DNA of 64,000 bases from Albimonas marina (GCF_029223255.1 NZ_JARHUC010000003.1:124001-188000), one strand, 5' to 3'. Positions 47,094-55,659 are shown, numbered from the stretch's first letter. Numbers and translations are program-made. Notes: generated from the letters alone by a model not told the origin.

Positions 47094-47468
47094 ATGATCC
47101 GCAAATCCGCCCGCCTCCTGCCGGCCGTCGCCCTCTCGCTGGTCGCCCTGCCGGCCGCGGCCGAGCGCCTGCGCTGCGACTTCGACCGGGTCTGCGCCCC
47201 GGACGGCTGCCGCTCGACCTCCTACGAGCTGCGCATCGAGTGGGACGGCGAGGACGGCCGCTTCACCGACGGCGCCGGCCGCTCGGGCGACGTGACGGTC
47301 GCCGAGATGGAGGCGTTCTGGCACTTCATCGAGATCATGGACCGCGGCGACCTGGTGATGACCTCGGTCGCCGACGGCGGCGTCGCGGTCCACTCCAAGC
47401 ACGCGCTGCTGGGGGGAGAGCTGAAGCCGACCCAGTACTACGGCGCCTGCCGGCGCGGGGAAGGGTGA
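47094..47468 (+). CDS. Secreted hypothetical protein inside the liv operon
   Basis: 124 residues. N-terminal signal peptide (KSARLLPAVALSLVALPAAAE), then a small domain with four Cys (CDFDRVCAPDGCR and a late YYGACRRG), probably two disulfides. Acidic middle with MEAFWHFIEIMDRGDLVM. No family recognised. GC content and start spacing (4 nt after livF) look native. Possibly a periplasmic accessory to the transporter, by position only. Confidence 0.6.
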   Translation: MIRKSARLLPAVALSLVALPAAAERLRCDFDRVCAPDGCRSTSYELRIEWDGEDGRFTDGAGRSGDVTVAEMEAFWHFIEIMDRGDLVMTSVADGGVAVHSKHALLGGELKPTQYYGACRRGEG

Positions 47469-47469
47469 G

Positions 47470-47781
47470 ATGGTTCTTCCGGCCGCTAGCGACCTTGATA
47501 TTGAACGGATGCCCGAAATGATCGGTGCGCGCCTACGTGCGGCCCGTCTTGCGCTGGGTTTGAAGTCTTCTGAGATCGCTGATCGCGTTGGAATCGAGCG
47601 TACATATTGGTCAAGATGTGAGGGTGGCAAGCGACGGCTTTCACTTGATATTGCAATACTTCTTTGTGATGTATTTCCGCTAACGCTCGACTACCTGTTT
47701 TTGGGAAAGATTCAATCGCTGCCTGAGAGTTTGGCGAACAAGATTCGGCACGAATTCACGAAGGCGGGGCGAAATGACTGA
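47470..47781 (+). CDS. XRE-family HTH regulator of foreign composition within the liv operon
   Basis: 103 residues. The Cro/CI-type helix-turn-helix spans about 17-73 (ARLRAARLALGLKSSEIADR, then YWSRCEGGKRRLSLDIAILL); the tail FPLTLDYLFLGKIQS continues the fold. Base use is strikingly different: I count about 50% GC over 47521-47760 (38% in 47641-47700) against 70-75% in the neighbours, and codons such as CTT, ATA, TTT and TTA-like choices are rare elsewhere here. Yet the frame is neatly fitted: its start is 1 nt after the previous stop and its end overlaps livH by 8 nt. This suggests a recently acquired gene integrated precisely, or one kept under other selection. It may control the operon; its target is unknown. 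Confidence 0.8.
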   Translation: MVLPAASDLDIERMPEMIGARLRAARLALGLKSSEIADRVGIERTYWSRCEGGKRRLSLDIAILLCDVFPLTLDYLFLGKIQSLPESLANKIRHEFTKAGRND

Positions 47782-48787
47782 AATACTCAACGCCCTCGCG
47801 CTGTTCACCAACTTCGTCGGCCTGCCGGCGCTGGCCTACGGCTCCCAGCTGGCGTTGGGCGCGCTGGGGGTGACGCTGATCTACGCGGTGCTGCGCTTCA
47901 CCTATTTCGCCCATGGCGACCTGATGGCCTTCGGGACCATGGTCGTGGTGCTGGCGACCTGGGGGCTGCAGGCGGCCGGGATCGGGCTGGGGCCGCTGCC
48001 GACGGCGCTGCTGGCGCTGCCGGTGGGGATCGCGGCGGCCGCGGCGATCGCGCTGCTCTTCGACCGCTGGGTGTTCGCCTTCTACCGCCGGCAGAAGGCC
48101 AAGCCGGTGGTGTTCATGATCGCCTCGGTCGGGGTGATGTTCCTGCTCAACGGGCTGGTGCGCCTGGTCATCGGGCCCGACGACCAGCGCTTCGCCGACG
48201 GCGAGCGGTTCCTGTTCAAGGTCGGGGACTTCCGGGACTGGACGGGGCTCGACGAGGGCATCGCCTTCAAGTCCACCCAGGCGCTGACCATCGTGGTCGC
48301 CCTGATCGCCATGGCGGCCCTGTTCTGGTTCCTGCAGCGCACCCGGATGGGCAAGGCGATGCGCGCCTATTCGGACGAGGAGGACCTGGCGCTGCTGTCG
48401 GGCGTGGACCCCGCCAAGGTGGTGCGGGTCTGCTGGATCCTGGCCGCGGCGCTGGCGACGCTGGCGGGCGTGCTCTACGGCCTCGACAAGTCCTTCAAGC
48501 CCTTCACCTACTTCCAGCTGCTGCTGCCGATCTTCGCCTCCGCCATCCTCGGCGGCATCGGCAACCCGCTGGGGGCGGTGGTGGGGGCCTACATCGTCGC
48601 CTTCTCCGAGGTGATGGTGACCTACGCCTACCGCAAGTTCGCCGGCTACCTGCTGCCCGAGGACATGGTCCCCGACGGCCTGCTGCAGCTGCTGTCGACC
48701 GACTACAAGTTCGCGGTCAGCTTCGTGATCCTGGTGGTGGTGCTGCTGGCGCGGCCCACCGGCATCTTCCGGGGGAAGGTCATATGA
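47774..48787 (+). CDS. livH: Branched-chain amino acid-type ABC permease (LivH-like)
   Basis: A 337-residue inner-membrane permease with about eight or nine helices. LivH signatures: LALGALGVTLIYAVLRFTYFAHGDLMAFG near the N-terminus, the EAA-like loop GVDPAKVVRVCWILAAALATLAGVLYG, and ASAILGGIGNPLGAVVGAYIV. It forms the channel with LivM. The ATG at 47774 overlaps the end of the XRE gene by 8 nt, and its stop overlaps the livM start. Confidence 0.92.
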   Translation: MTEILNALALFTNFVGLPALAYGSQLALGALGVTLIYAVLRFTYFAHGDLMAFGTMVVVLATWGLQAAGIGLGPLPTALLALPVGIAAAAAIALLFDRWVFAFYRRQKAKPVVFMIASVGVMFLLNGLVRLVIGPDDQRFADGERFLFKVGDFRDWTGLDEGIAFKSTQALTIVVALIAMAALFWFLQRTRMGKAMRAYSDEEDLALLSGVDPAKVVRVCWILAAALATLAGVLYGLDKSFKPFTYFQLLLPIFASAILGGIGNPLGAVVGAYIVAFSEVMVTYAYRKFAGYLLPEDMVPDGLLQLLSTDYKFAVSFVILVVVLLARPTGIFRGKVI

Positions 48788-50106
48788 GCTTCCTGCAAGG
48801 TCCCGCGCGGGGGCCCGCCCTCTACGCCGTGATGGCGCTGCTGCTGGTCCTGGTGGGCATGCTGCAGAGCTGGAACGTAGCGCTGGCGATCCTGAACTTC
48901 GGCCTGATCTCGGCGGTGATGGCGCTGGGGGCGAACATCGCCTGGGGCTACGCGGGCCTGATGAACGTGGGCCTGATGGGCTTCGCGGCGCTCGGCGGGC
49001 TCGCCGCCGTGCTCGCCGCCCAGCCCCCGATCCCCGAGGCCTGGTCCGCCGGCGGCCTGCGCCTGCTGGGCTCGGGCGCGGCGCTGGTGGTCTCGGTCGT
49101 GTTCATCGCCCTGGTGCGGGCGCGGCTGGCGAAAGGCCGCTTGCGGGCCATCGTCACCGTGGCGCTGGTGGTGGGCGCCTACGCGCTGGTGCGCCTGCTG
49201 TTCGATCCCGCCACGGATGCGATCGAGGCGGTGGACCCCGCCGTCACCGGCTATCTCGGCGGGCTCGGCCTGCCCTCGGTGGCCGGGTGGCTTCTGGGGG
49301 GCGTGCTGGCGGCGGGCGGCGCCTGGCTGATCGGCAAGGTCTCGCTCGGCCTGCGCTCGGACTACTTCGCCATCGCCACGCTGGGCATCTCCGAGATCAT
49401 CATCGCCGTCCTGAAGAACGAGGACTGGCTGGCCCGCGGCGTGAAGAACGTGACCGGCCTGCCGCGCCCCGCGCCCTACGAGGTGGACCTCCAGGCCTCC
49501 GCCGCCTTCGTCGAGCGCGCGCAGTCCCTGGGGCTGGACCCGGCCGAGGCCTCGGGCCTGTTCGTGAAGCTGGTCTACGCGGTCCTGTTCATGGCGGTGC
49601 TGGGCGTGCTGCTGTGGCTGGCCGAGCGGGCGCTGAACTCCCCCTGGGGGCGGATGATGCGCGCGATCCGCGACAACGAGGTCGCGGCCGAGGCGATGGG
49701 CAAGGACGTGGTCAAGCGCCGCCTGCAGACCTTCGTGCTCGGCTCGGCGGTGGTGGGGATCGCGGGGGCGATGATGGTCACCTACGACGGCCAGTTCACC
49801 CCGGGCGCCTACCAGCCGCTGCGCTTCACCTTCCTGGTCTGGGTGATGGTGATCGTGGGCGGCTCGGGCAACAACTGGGGCTCGGTCCTGGGCGGGTTCC
49901 TGGTCTGGTTCGTCTGGATCGAGGCAGAGCCCGCCGGCCGCTGGCTGATGGACCTGCTGACCGCCTGGGCGCCCGAGGGCAATCCCGTCGCCGCCCACCT
50001 GCAGGAGGGGGCGGCCCACATGCGCATGATCTTCATGGGCCTGATCCTGCTGCTGGTCCTGCGCTTCGCCCCCCGCGGCCTGATGCCGGAGAAGGTGCGC
50101 CGCTGA
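48784..50106 (+). CDS. livM: Branched-chain amino acid-type ABC permease (LivM-like)
   Basis: A 440-residue inner-membrane permease. Conserved LivM blocks: NFGLISAVMALGANIAWGYAGLMNVGLMGFAALGG, SDYFAIATLGISEII, SPWGRMMRAIRDNEVAAEAMGKDVVKRRLQTFVLGSAVVGIAG, and GGSGNNWGSVLGGFLVWF. An extra loop (about 215-265) gives it greater length than E. coli LivM. The start overlaps the livH stop. It is the last gene of the operon, before the convergent acetyltransferase. Confidence 0.92.
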   Translation: MSFLQGPARGPALYAVMALLLVLVGMLQSWNVALAILNFGLISAVMALGANIAWGYAGLMNVGLMGFAALGGLAAVLAAQPPIPEAWSAGGLRLLGSGAALVVSVVFIALVRARLAKGRLRAIVTVALVVGAYALVRLLFDPATDAIEAVDPAVTGYLGGLGLPSVAGWLLGGVLAAGGAWLIGKVSLGLRSDYFAIATLGISEIIIAVLKNEDWLARGVKNVTGLPRPAPYEVDLQASAAFVERAQSLGLDPAEASGLFVKLVYAVLFMAVLGVLLWLAERALNSPWGRMMRAIRDNEVAAEAMGKDVVKRRLQTFVLGSAVVGIAGAMMVTYDGQFTPGAYQPLRFTFLVWVMVIVGGSGNNWGSVLGGFLVWFVWIEAEPAGRWLMDLLTAWAPEGNPVAAHLQEGAAHMRMIFMGLILLLVLRFAPRGLMPEKVRR

Positions 50107-50113
50107 GCGGGCG

Positions 50114-50146
50114 CCGCGCCCGCCCCGGGCTGCGGGGCGGGCGCGG
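50114..50146. terminator. Hairpin between livM and the acetyltransferase gene
   Basis: CCGCGCCCGCCCC (50114-50126) pairs over 13 bp with GGGGCGGGCGCGG (50134-50146). It lies between convergent stop codons, without a T tract. Confidence 0.6.
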
Positions 50147-50151
50147 CCGGG

Positions 50152-50784
50152 TCAGGCCTCGCGGATGCGCGCGCGCCAACGGGCGTGCAGCGCCGCGACG
50201 TCGCCCGAGGTCAGCAGGGGCATGGCGGCGGTCAGCTCCGCCTCCGGCCAGTCCCACCACTTCAGCTCGAGCAGGCGCGCGACGTCCGCGTCGGAGAAGC
50301 GGCGGCGAAGGACGCGGGCGGGATTGCCGCCGACGATGGCGTAGGGCGCCACGTCGCGGGTCACCACCGCGCGGGTCCCGATCACCGCGCCGTCCCCGAC
50401 CCGCACGCCGGGCATGAAGATCGCCTCCGAGCCGATCCAGACGTCGTTGCCGATCACCGTGTCCCCGGCGGGAAGATAGCCGTTCTCGGCCCCGGCGAAG
50501 GCCGGCTCATCGGCCCAGTGGAAGGGGAAGGTGCTGATCCAGTCGTGCCGGTGGCCCTGGTTGCCGGCCATGATGAAGGCCGCCCCCGACCCGATGGAGC
50601 AGAAGGCGCCGATCACCAGCCGGTCCACCCCCGGATCGGGCAGAAGGTAGCGCGCGCAGTCGTCGAAGCCGTGGCCGTGATACCAGCCGGAATAGTAGCT
50701 GAAGCGCCCCACGACGATGTTGGGGTTGGTGACCTGGCGGTCGAGCGGAACGCCCCGGAAGGGGCTTTCGAACACGTTTTGCAT
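50152..50784 (-). CDS. CatB/Vat-type hexapeptide O-acetyltransferase
   Basis: 210 residues from the ATG at 50784 (AGGACC upstream). A left-handed beta-helix acetyltransferase. Features of the xenobiotic acetyltransferase group: [51 protein letters not shown] (His of the active site) and [49 protein letters not shown]. Relatives acetylate chloramphenicol or streptogramins, but chromosomal members mostly have unknown substrates, so resistance should not be assumed. Downstream of the PheC-like gene but separated by its terminator. Confidence 0.88.
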   Translation of the reverse strand: MQNVFESPFRGVPLDRQVTNPNIVVGRFSYYSGWYHGHGFDDCARYLLPDPGVDRLVIGAFCSIGSGAAFIMAGNQGHRHDWISTFPFHWADEPAFAGAENGYLPAGDTVIGNDVWIGSEAIFMPGVRVGDGAVIGTRAVVTRDVAPYAIVGGNPARVLRRRFSDADVARLLELKWWDWPEAELTAAMPLLTSGDVAALHARWRARIREA

Positions 50785-50803
50785 GAGCTTGGTCCTGAAC
50801 GAG

Positions 50804-50859
50804 GATCCTGTCCGCACGCGGACGACTGAACGTGGATCCCGTCCGCGCACGCGGACGGG
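50804..50859. repeat. Two tandem palindromic motifs upstream of the acetyltransferase gene
   Basis: GTCCGC-AC-GCGGAC (50810-50823) and CCCGTCCGCG-CA-CGCGGACGGG (50838-50859), each preceded by GGATCC, lie about 30 bp apart and 20-75 nt upstream of the start. They may be a pair of operators. The rest of 50785-51029 shows nothing else. Confidence 0.5.
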
Positions 50860-51029
50860 GCGCGCCCGCCTCCCGGTCGGAGGCGCGGCGCGCGCGGACC
50901 CCGGCCTCAGGCGCGGGGCGTCGTTCAGGCGGTTCGGTCGGCGGACTTCACGTCGGATCCTCGGGAACGTCGCTCGCGCCCTCTATGGCGCGGACGGGCG
51001 AGGAAGGCAAACCGCGCCCCGCGAAAGGA

Positions 51030-51065
51030 AAACCGCCGGCCGAGCCTTCGCTCGACCGGCGGTTT
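51030..51065 (-). terminator. Terminator of the PheC-like gene
   Basis: AAACCGCCGG plus CGAG (51030-51044) pairs with CTCG plus CCGGCGGTTT (51051-51065) with one internal mismatch. The minus-strand exit is TTTTCC. It lies 25 nt after the stop. Confidence 0.75.
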
Positions 51066-51089
51066 CGGTCCCGGGCAGGGCGGCGAGGC

Positions 51090-51884
51090 TCACTCCTCGG
51101 GGGCGAGGCCCCACTTGACCGCCGTGCGCTGGAAGAAGCCGTCCAGCTTCTTGATCTTGATCCAGTTGTTCACGTAGTTGATCCACACCTGATCGGCCTG
51201 CGGCAGCAGCATCGCGATCGGCGAGGGGGCGCGGGCGGTCGTCACCTCGACCCGCGTCACGTTCGGGAACTTCTCGGTCAGCGTCGCGCCCTCGATGTTC
51301 GAGGTCACGAAGACGTCCGCGCGCCCGGCCAGCACCTCCTGGTAGCCGCGGGCGGGGGCCTCGACGACCTTGATGGTGGCGTTGGGGAACCACTCCTTCA
51401 CGTATTTCTCGAAGGTGGTGCCCAGCGTGGTCGCCACCGTCACCTCGGGCTTGTCGATGTCGCCCCAGTCCGAGAAGCGGTCGGCCTTGTCCTGGGTGGT
51501 GAAGGGCAGGATCACGACCGTGAGGTAGCTGTCCGAATAGCCCGCCACCTTCATCCGCGCCGGGCTGATCGAGGCCGAGCCGGTCAGGTGGTACTTGCCC
51601 GCCACCACGCCGTTGACCAGCGTCTTCCAGTCGGTGGGCACGAACTCGAGCTCGACGCCCAGGTCGGCGGCCAGCGCCTCCATCACGTCGATGTCGTAGC
51701 CCTTGTAGCTGTTCGAGGCGGGGTCCCGCACGCTCATCGGGTTCCAGTCGCCGGTGGTGCCGACCTTCAGCACGCCGCCGTTCAGCACGTCCTGCAGGGC
51801 GGACTGGGCCGCGGCGGGCAGGGCCCCCAGCGAAAGGGCCAGCATCGCGGCGGCCGCGAGGCCCCGGCCGAAAAGTCGTCGCAT
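51090..51884 (-). CDS. Periplasmic solute-binding-fold protein, PheC/cyclohexadienyl dehydratase-like
   Basis: A 264-residue SBP_bac_3-fold protein with signal peptide (GLAAAAMLALSLGALPAAAQS). Opening LQDVLNGGVLKVGTTGDWNPMSVRD and the run DIDVMEALAADLGVELEFVPTDW resemble both amino-acid-binding proteins and periplasmic cyclohexadienyl/arogenate dehydratases (PheC), which share the VLRVGTTGDY-type start and a LLPQ...W tail. I cannot decide between binding protein and dehydratase. It is divergent from the DMT exporter and about 1.3 kb from an orphan amino acid ABC permease, which favours transport or amino acid metabolism. Confidence 0.75.
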   Translation of the reverse strand: MRRLFGRGLAAAAMLALSLGALPAAAQSALQDVLNGGVLKVGTTGDWNPMSVRDPASNSYKGYDIDVMEALAADLGVELEFVPTDWKTLVNGVVAGKYHLTGSASISPARMKVAGYSDSYLTVVILPFTTQDKADRFSDWGDIDKPEVTVATTLGTTFEKYVKEWFPNATIKVVEAPARGYQEVLAGRADVFVTSNIEGATLTEKFPNVTRVEVTTARAPSPIAMLLPQADQVWINYVNNWIKIKKLDGFFQRTAVKWGLAPEE

Positions 51885-52136
51885 CGCTCTCTCCGTTCTG
51901 CGCCGGTCGGCCGCTCCGCGGCGGCGCCCGGCTGTCTATCTCGCGCGCTCCCCCCTCCGGGCCGCGCGGGACGCGCGGGCGGCGCGGGATCGACCATATC
52001 ACCTTGTTCACATCTGTCAGTCGCAAAGGCGCGAGCCGCGCGGACCGCGCCCGAGGGGCGCCGGGGCCGCATGGCGGGTATGCGGACCGTTTCCCGGTTT
52101 GACATTTCGCCCAGCGACCCCGCTGATGCGGGAACC

Positions 52137-53033
52137 ATGGAGACCTGGGTCCTTCTCGCCGTCGGGGCGGCGTTCCTTCAGAACCTGCGCTTCGCGCTTC
52201 AGAAACGGCTGGCGGGGGCGCTGGGCTCCGCCGGGGGCGCGGGCGCGCGCTTCGTCTTCGCGGCGCCGCTGGCCGCGGCCGCGCTGCTGGGCCTGTGCCT
52301 GGCGCGCGACGCGGCCCCGCCGGCGCCCAACCTCGCCTTCCTGGGCTTCTGCGTCGGCGGCGGGCTCGCGCAGATGGCCGCGACCCGGCTGATCGTGGGC
52401 CTGTTCGCCCAGCGCAACTTCGCCGCCGCCATGGCCTACACCAAGACCGAGACGCTGCAGACCGCGCTGTTCGGCGCCCTGCTGCTGGGCGACGCGCTGC
52501 CCCTGCCGGCCTGGGGCGCGATCGGGCTGGGGATCGTGGGCGTGGTCCTGATCTCGAGCCCGCCCGAGGGCATCCGCGCGGGCGCGCTGCTGGACCGCGG
52601 CGCGCTGATCGGCATCGCCTCCGGCGGACTCTTCGGCCTCTCGGCGGTGGCCTACCGCGGCGCCACGCTGTCGCTTCCCGAGGGCGACGCCGCGATGCGC
52701 GCGATCACCGCGCTGGCGGCGGTGACGCTGCTGCAGGCGATCCTGACGCTGGGCCAGCTCGAGCTCGGCCGGCGCGGCGACGTCGCGCGCCTGATCCGCG
52801 CCTGGCGTCCGGGGATCGTGGTGGGGGTGACGGGCGTGAGCGCCTCGCTGGGCTGGTTCTGCGCCTTCGCGCTGCGCGACGCGGCCTCGGTGCGCATGGT
52901 GGGGCAGGTCGAGGTCGCCTTCACGCTGGCCGCCTCGATCCTGATGTTCGGCGAGCGGCCGGGCCGGCGGGAGCTGGCGGGCGTGCTGCTGGTCAGCGCC
53001 GCCATCGTGGCCCTGGTGCTGGCCACGACATGA
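52137..53033 (+). CDS. DMT/EamA-family exporter
   Basis: 298 residues from METWVLLAVGAAFLQNLRF at 52137; the longer open frame upstream is antisense to the divergent gene. About ten transmembrane helices in two EamA repeats: helices include FVFAAPLAAAALLGLCLA, AIGLGIVGVVLIS, GIASGGLFGLSAVAYRG and the second-repeat end ELAGVLLVSAAIVALVLAT. The LFGALLLGDALPLPAWGAIGLG motif is typical of the family. It likely exports a small metabolite such as an amino acid. Ribosome site weak (GGAACC). Confidence 0.85.
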   Translation: METWVLLAVGAAFLQNLRFALQKRLAGALGSAGGAGARFVFAAPLAAAALLGLCLARDAAPPAPNLAFLGFCVGGGLAQMAATRLIVGLFAQRNFAAAMAYTKTETLQTALFGALLLGDALPLPAWGAIGLGIVGVVLISSPPEGIRAGALLDRGALIGIASGGLFGLSAVAYRGATLSLPEGDAAMRAITALAAVTLLQAILTLGQLELGRRGDVARLIRAWRPGIVVGVTGVSASLGWFCAFALRDAASVRMVGQVEVAFTLAASILMFGERPGRRELAGVLLVSAAIVALVLATT

Positions 53034-53176
53034 CCCCGCGGCGTCCCGCCCGGGATGCGGGCCCACGGCGCGGGTTTCGCGCGGCAGGCGATGGGGCTAG
53101 GCTCCGCGCGACATGCCCCGCGGCGGCGGCGGCCCCGGACGGGGCGCGCGCGCCGGCCCCCTCCCGGAGGACGTTC

Positions 53177-53974
53177 ATGACAGGCTTTCGCCGAATCCGG
53201 CCCGGATCGGCCGCGACGCTCCGCGCCTTCCTCGCGCTCGCCGCGGTCCTGGCGCTGGCGGGCTGCGGGAACGGGGCGCAGGGCGGTTCGGCCTGGGGGT
53301 GGTACGTGGTCTCCCCCTGGACGGCGGGCGGGCGGTCGAACCTGCTGTTCCTGATCGGGGGCCTGTGGGACACGATCCTGCTGTCGGCGACGGCGATGAC
53401 CATCTCGGTCCTCGTCGGGATCGCGGTGGCGCTGCCGGCGGTGGGGCGCAACCGCTGGGGCCGGCGCTTCAACCTCGTCTACGTCGAGGTGGTGCGCGCG
53501 ATCCCGATCCTGGTCCTGATCCTGTGGGTCTATTACGGCCTGCCGGTGGTGGCGGGCGTGGCGATCAACGTGTTCTGGGCGGGCGTGCTGGCGCTGGCCC
53601 TGTCGGACTCGGCCTTCGAGGCCGAGATCTTCCGCGCCGGCATCCAGGGCATCCCCAAGGGCCAGACCGAGGCCGCGCAGTCCATGGGCCTGAATCGCCT
53701 GCAGGTGATGCGCTTCGTGATCCTGCCCCAGGCGCTGCGCCGGATCCTGCCGCCGCTCGCCAACCAGTTCGCCTACATGCTGAAGATGTCGGCGCTGGTC
53801 TCGGTCATCGGCATGCAGGAGCTGACGCGTCGCGCCAACGAGCTGGTGGTGACGGAATACCGCCCGCTCGAGATCTACACGGTCCTCGTCCTCGAATACC
53901 TCCTCCTGATCCTGCTCGTCTCCCAGGCGGTGCGCTGGCTGGAGCGGCGGATGTCGCGCAGCGGCGAGCAGTGA
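53177..53974 (+). CDS. Amino acid ABC permease with N-terminal lipobox-like segment
   Basis: 265 residues, ATG after GGAGG (53166-53170). The C-terminal 190 residues are a His/Glu/Gln-type permease: helices TILLSATAMTISVLVGIAVAL and VVRAIPILVLILWVYYGLP; EAA loop FRAGIQGIPKGQTEAAQSMGLNRLQVMRFVILPQALRRILPPLANQF. Unusually, the first 40 residues look like a lipoprotein signal (LRAFLALAAVLALAGCGNG, LAGC lipobox), followed by GWYVVSPWTAGGRSNLLFLIGGL. So the periplasmic head may be lipid-anchored, or the segment may act only as an extra helix. No cognate ATPase is adjacent. Confidence 0.88.
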   Translation: MTGFRRIRPGSAATLRAFLALAAVLALAGCGNGAQGGSAWGWYVVSPWTAGGRSNLLFLIGGLWDTILLSATAMTISVLVGIAVALPAVGRNRWGRRFNLVYVEVVRAIPILVLILWVYYGLPVVAGVAINVFWAGVLALALSDSAFEAEIFRAGIQGIPKGQTEAAQSMGLNRLQVMRFVILPQALRRILPPLANQFAYMLKMSALVSVIGMQELTRRANELVVTEYRPLEIYTVLVLEYLLLILLVSQAVRWLERRMSRSGEQ

Positions 53975-53987
53975 GCGCAGGGCGGCG

Positions 53988-55256
53988 GTGAGCGACGCGC
54001 CCGCGCCCCGCGGCCTCTCCGCCGCATCGCGCACGCCCGGGGCCGCGCGGCTGGCGGGCATGGTGGCGCTGACCCAGCTGATCGGCTGGGGCTCGACCTA
54101 CTCGATCCCCGCGGTGCTCGCCCGCCCGATGGCCGAGGCGCTGGGGATGCCGCTGGCGCTGGCCTTCGGCGCCTCCTCGGCCTTCCTGCTGGCGATGGCC
54201 GGCGTCTCGCCCTGGCTGGGCCCGGTGTTCGAGCGGCGCGGCGCGCGCCCGCTGCTGGCGCTGGGCTCGGTGGTGCTGGCCGCGGGGCTGGCGGTGCTGG
54301 CGCTCAGCCCCAACTGGGTCGTCTATTTCCTCGCCTGGGTGGTGATGGGGGCGGGGGGCGCGATGGCGCTGTCGAACGGCGCCAACGTCCTGCTGGCCGA
54401 GCGTCTGGGCCCGCGCGCGCGGCGCGGCATCTCGGCGGCGATGCTGGTCTCGGGCCTCGCCTCGACCTGCTCCTTCCCGGTGATGCTGTGGCTCGAGCCG
54501 ATGCTGGGCTGGCGGGGGACGCTGGGGGTCTATGCGCTGGCGAACCTGCTGGTCTGCGCGCCGCTGCACTGGTTCGTGCCCGGACCGCGGCCCGCGGCGG
54601 CGCCGCCTCCCGCGCCGGCCCCCGTGGCGCCGCCCGGCGAGGATGCGCCCGACCCCGCCCTGCTCGGCCGCCGCGCCGCCGCCGCCTCGGCCGCCGAGCG
54701 GGCGCGCTTCGGCTGGCTGGCGCTGGCGATGTCGCTGGCGGGCATGATTTCCTGGGGCCTGGGCGTGGCGTTGCCCGAGACGCTGGCGGCCCTGGGGGCC
54801 GAGACGCGCACCGCGGTGATGATCGCGGCGGTGGTGGGGGTGGGCCAGGTCGCGGCCCGGGCGGTGGACTTCGCGCTCGGCGCGCCCCTGCCGGCGCTGA
54901 GCGTGGCGATCCTCGCCGCGCTGGCGATGCCCGTCGCCTTCGCGGTGCTGGGGCTGGGGCAGGGGGCGGTGGTCGCCTCGGTGATCTTCGCGGCGATCTA
55001 CGGGGCGGGGACGGGGCTGCTGTCGGTCTGCCGCGCGACCCTGCCGCTGGAGCTGTTCGACCCCGCCGCCTACGCGCGCATGGTCACGCGGCTGGCGCTG
55101 CCGATGAACCTCGCCTTCGCGGCCGCGGGGCCGCTGTTCGGCGGGCTGCTGGCGGCCTTCGGGGCGGCGGGTCCGATCGGGGCGGCCTTCCTCGGGGCGC
55201 TGGGCGCGCTGGCGGCGCTGCTGCGGCTGCGCGCGCTGACCCGGCGGACGGCCTGA
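53988..55256 (+). CDS. MFS transporter
   Basis: 422 residues from a GTG 13 nt after the permease stop. Twelve helices in two halves joined by a Pro/Ala-rich cytoplasmic linker (about 205-240). The motif A-like FERRGARPLLALGSVVLAAG follows helix 2. No substrate motif recognised; the opening (LIGWGSTYSIPAVLARPMAEALG) is seen in a group of uncharacterised MFS proteins of proteobacteria. Convergent with the arsR-type gene 4 nt away. Confidence 0.85.
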   Translation: MSDAPAPRGLSAASRTPGAARLAGMVALTQLIGWGSTYSIPAVLARPMAEALGMPLALAFGASSAFLLAMAGVSPWLGPVFERRGARPLLALGSVVLAAGLAVLALSPNWVVYFLAWVVMGAGGAMALSNGANVLLAERLGPRARRGISAAMLVSGLASTCSFPVMLWLEPMLGWRGTLGVYALANLLVCAPLHWFVPGPRPAAAPPPAPAPVAPPGEDAPDPALLGRRAAAASAAERARFGWLALAMSLAGMISWGLGVALPETLAALGAETRTAVMIAAVVGVGQVAARAVDFALGAPLPALSVAILAALAMPVAFAVLGLGQGAVVASVIFAAIYGAGTGLLSVCRATLPLELFDPAAYARMVTRLALPMNLAFAAAGPLFGGLLAAFGAAGPIGAAFLGALGALAALLRLRALTRRTA

Positions 55257-55260
55257 CCCC

Positions 55261-55656
55261 TCAGACCGCCTGGCCGATGCGCTGGGCGAGGTCGGCGATC
55301 CGCGGCTCGTTCCGTCGGTAGAAGGTCCACTGCCGCGTGCGCTTGGCCACCACCAGACCCGCGGCGGTCAGCTGCTGCATGTGACGGTGCAGCGTGGGCT
55401 GGGAGATGCCCAGCTTCTCGGCCAGGAACACCGCGCAGACCCCGTCGCGCACCAGGTCCCCGTCGCGCTGGGGCGGGAAATGCGCCGTGGGATCGCGCAG
55501 CCAGGCCAGCACCGCCAGCCGCTTGTCGGAGGCGAGCGCCTTGAGCCCCTCCACCAGCTCGGCGGTGGCGGGGTCGGTCCCGTTTCGCGCGGGCTCGCCG
55601 TCGTCGTCGAACGCGGCATGGGCGGCCACGGGTGGGGCGAATGTCTGTACCGGCAA
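55261..55656 (-). CDS. ArsR-family regulator
   Basis: 131 residues, apparently from a TTG at 55656: an in-frame stop lies two codons upstream, and AGAGG precedes the TTG. The winged helix spans about 28-118 (LKALASDKRLAVLAWL; LAEKLGISQPTLHRHMQQLTAAGLVVAKRTRQWTFYRR). No CxC metal site, so it is not an arsenic or metal sensor of the classic type. It is divergent from the dehydratase, with two inverted repeats between them, and probably controls both. Confidence 0.85.
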   Translation of the reverse strand: MPVQTFAPPVAAHAAFDDDGEPARNGTDPATAELVEGLKALASDKRLAVLAWLRDPTAHFPPQRDGDLVRDGVCAVFLAEKLGISQPTLHRHMQQLTAAGLVVAKRTRQWTFYRRNEPRIADLAQRIGQAV

Positions 55657-55659
55657 GAG

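Noticed and set aside
50152-50784. Chloramphenicol resistance gene
   Set aside because: The protein is CatB-like, but chromosomal hexapeptide acetyltransferases of this group usually have other substrates. No mobile element is nearby.
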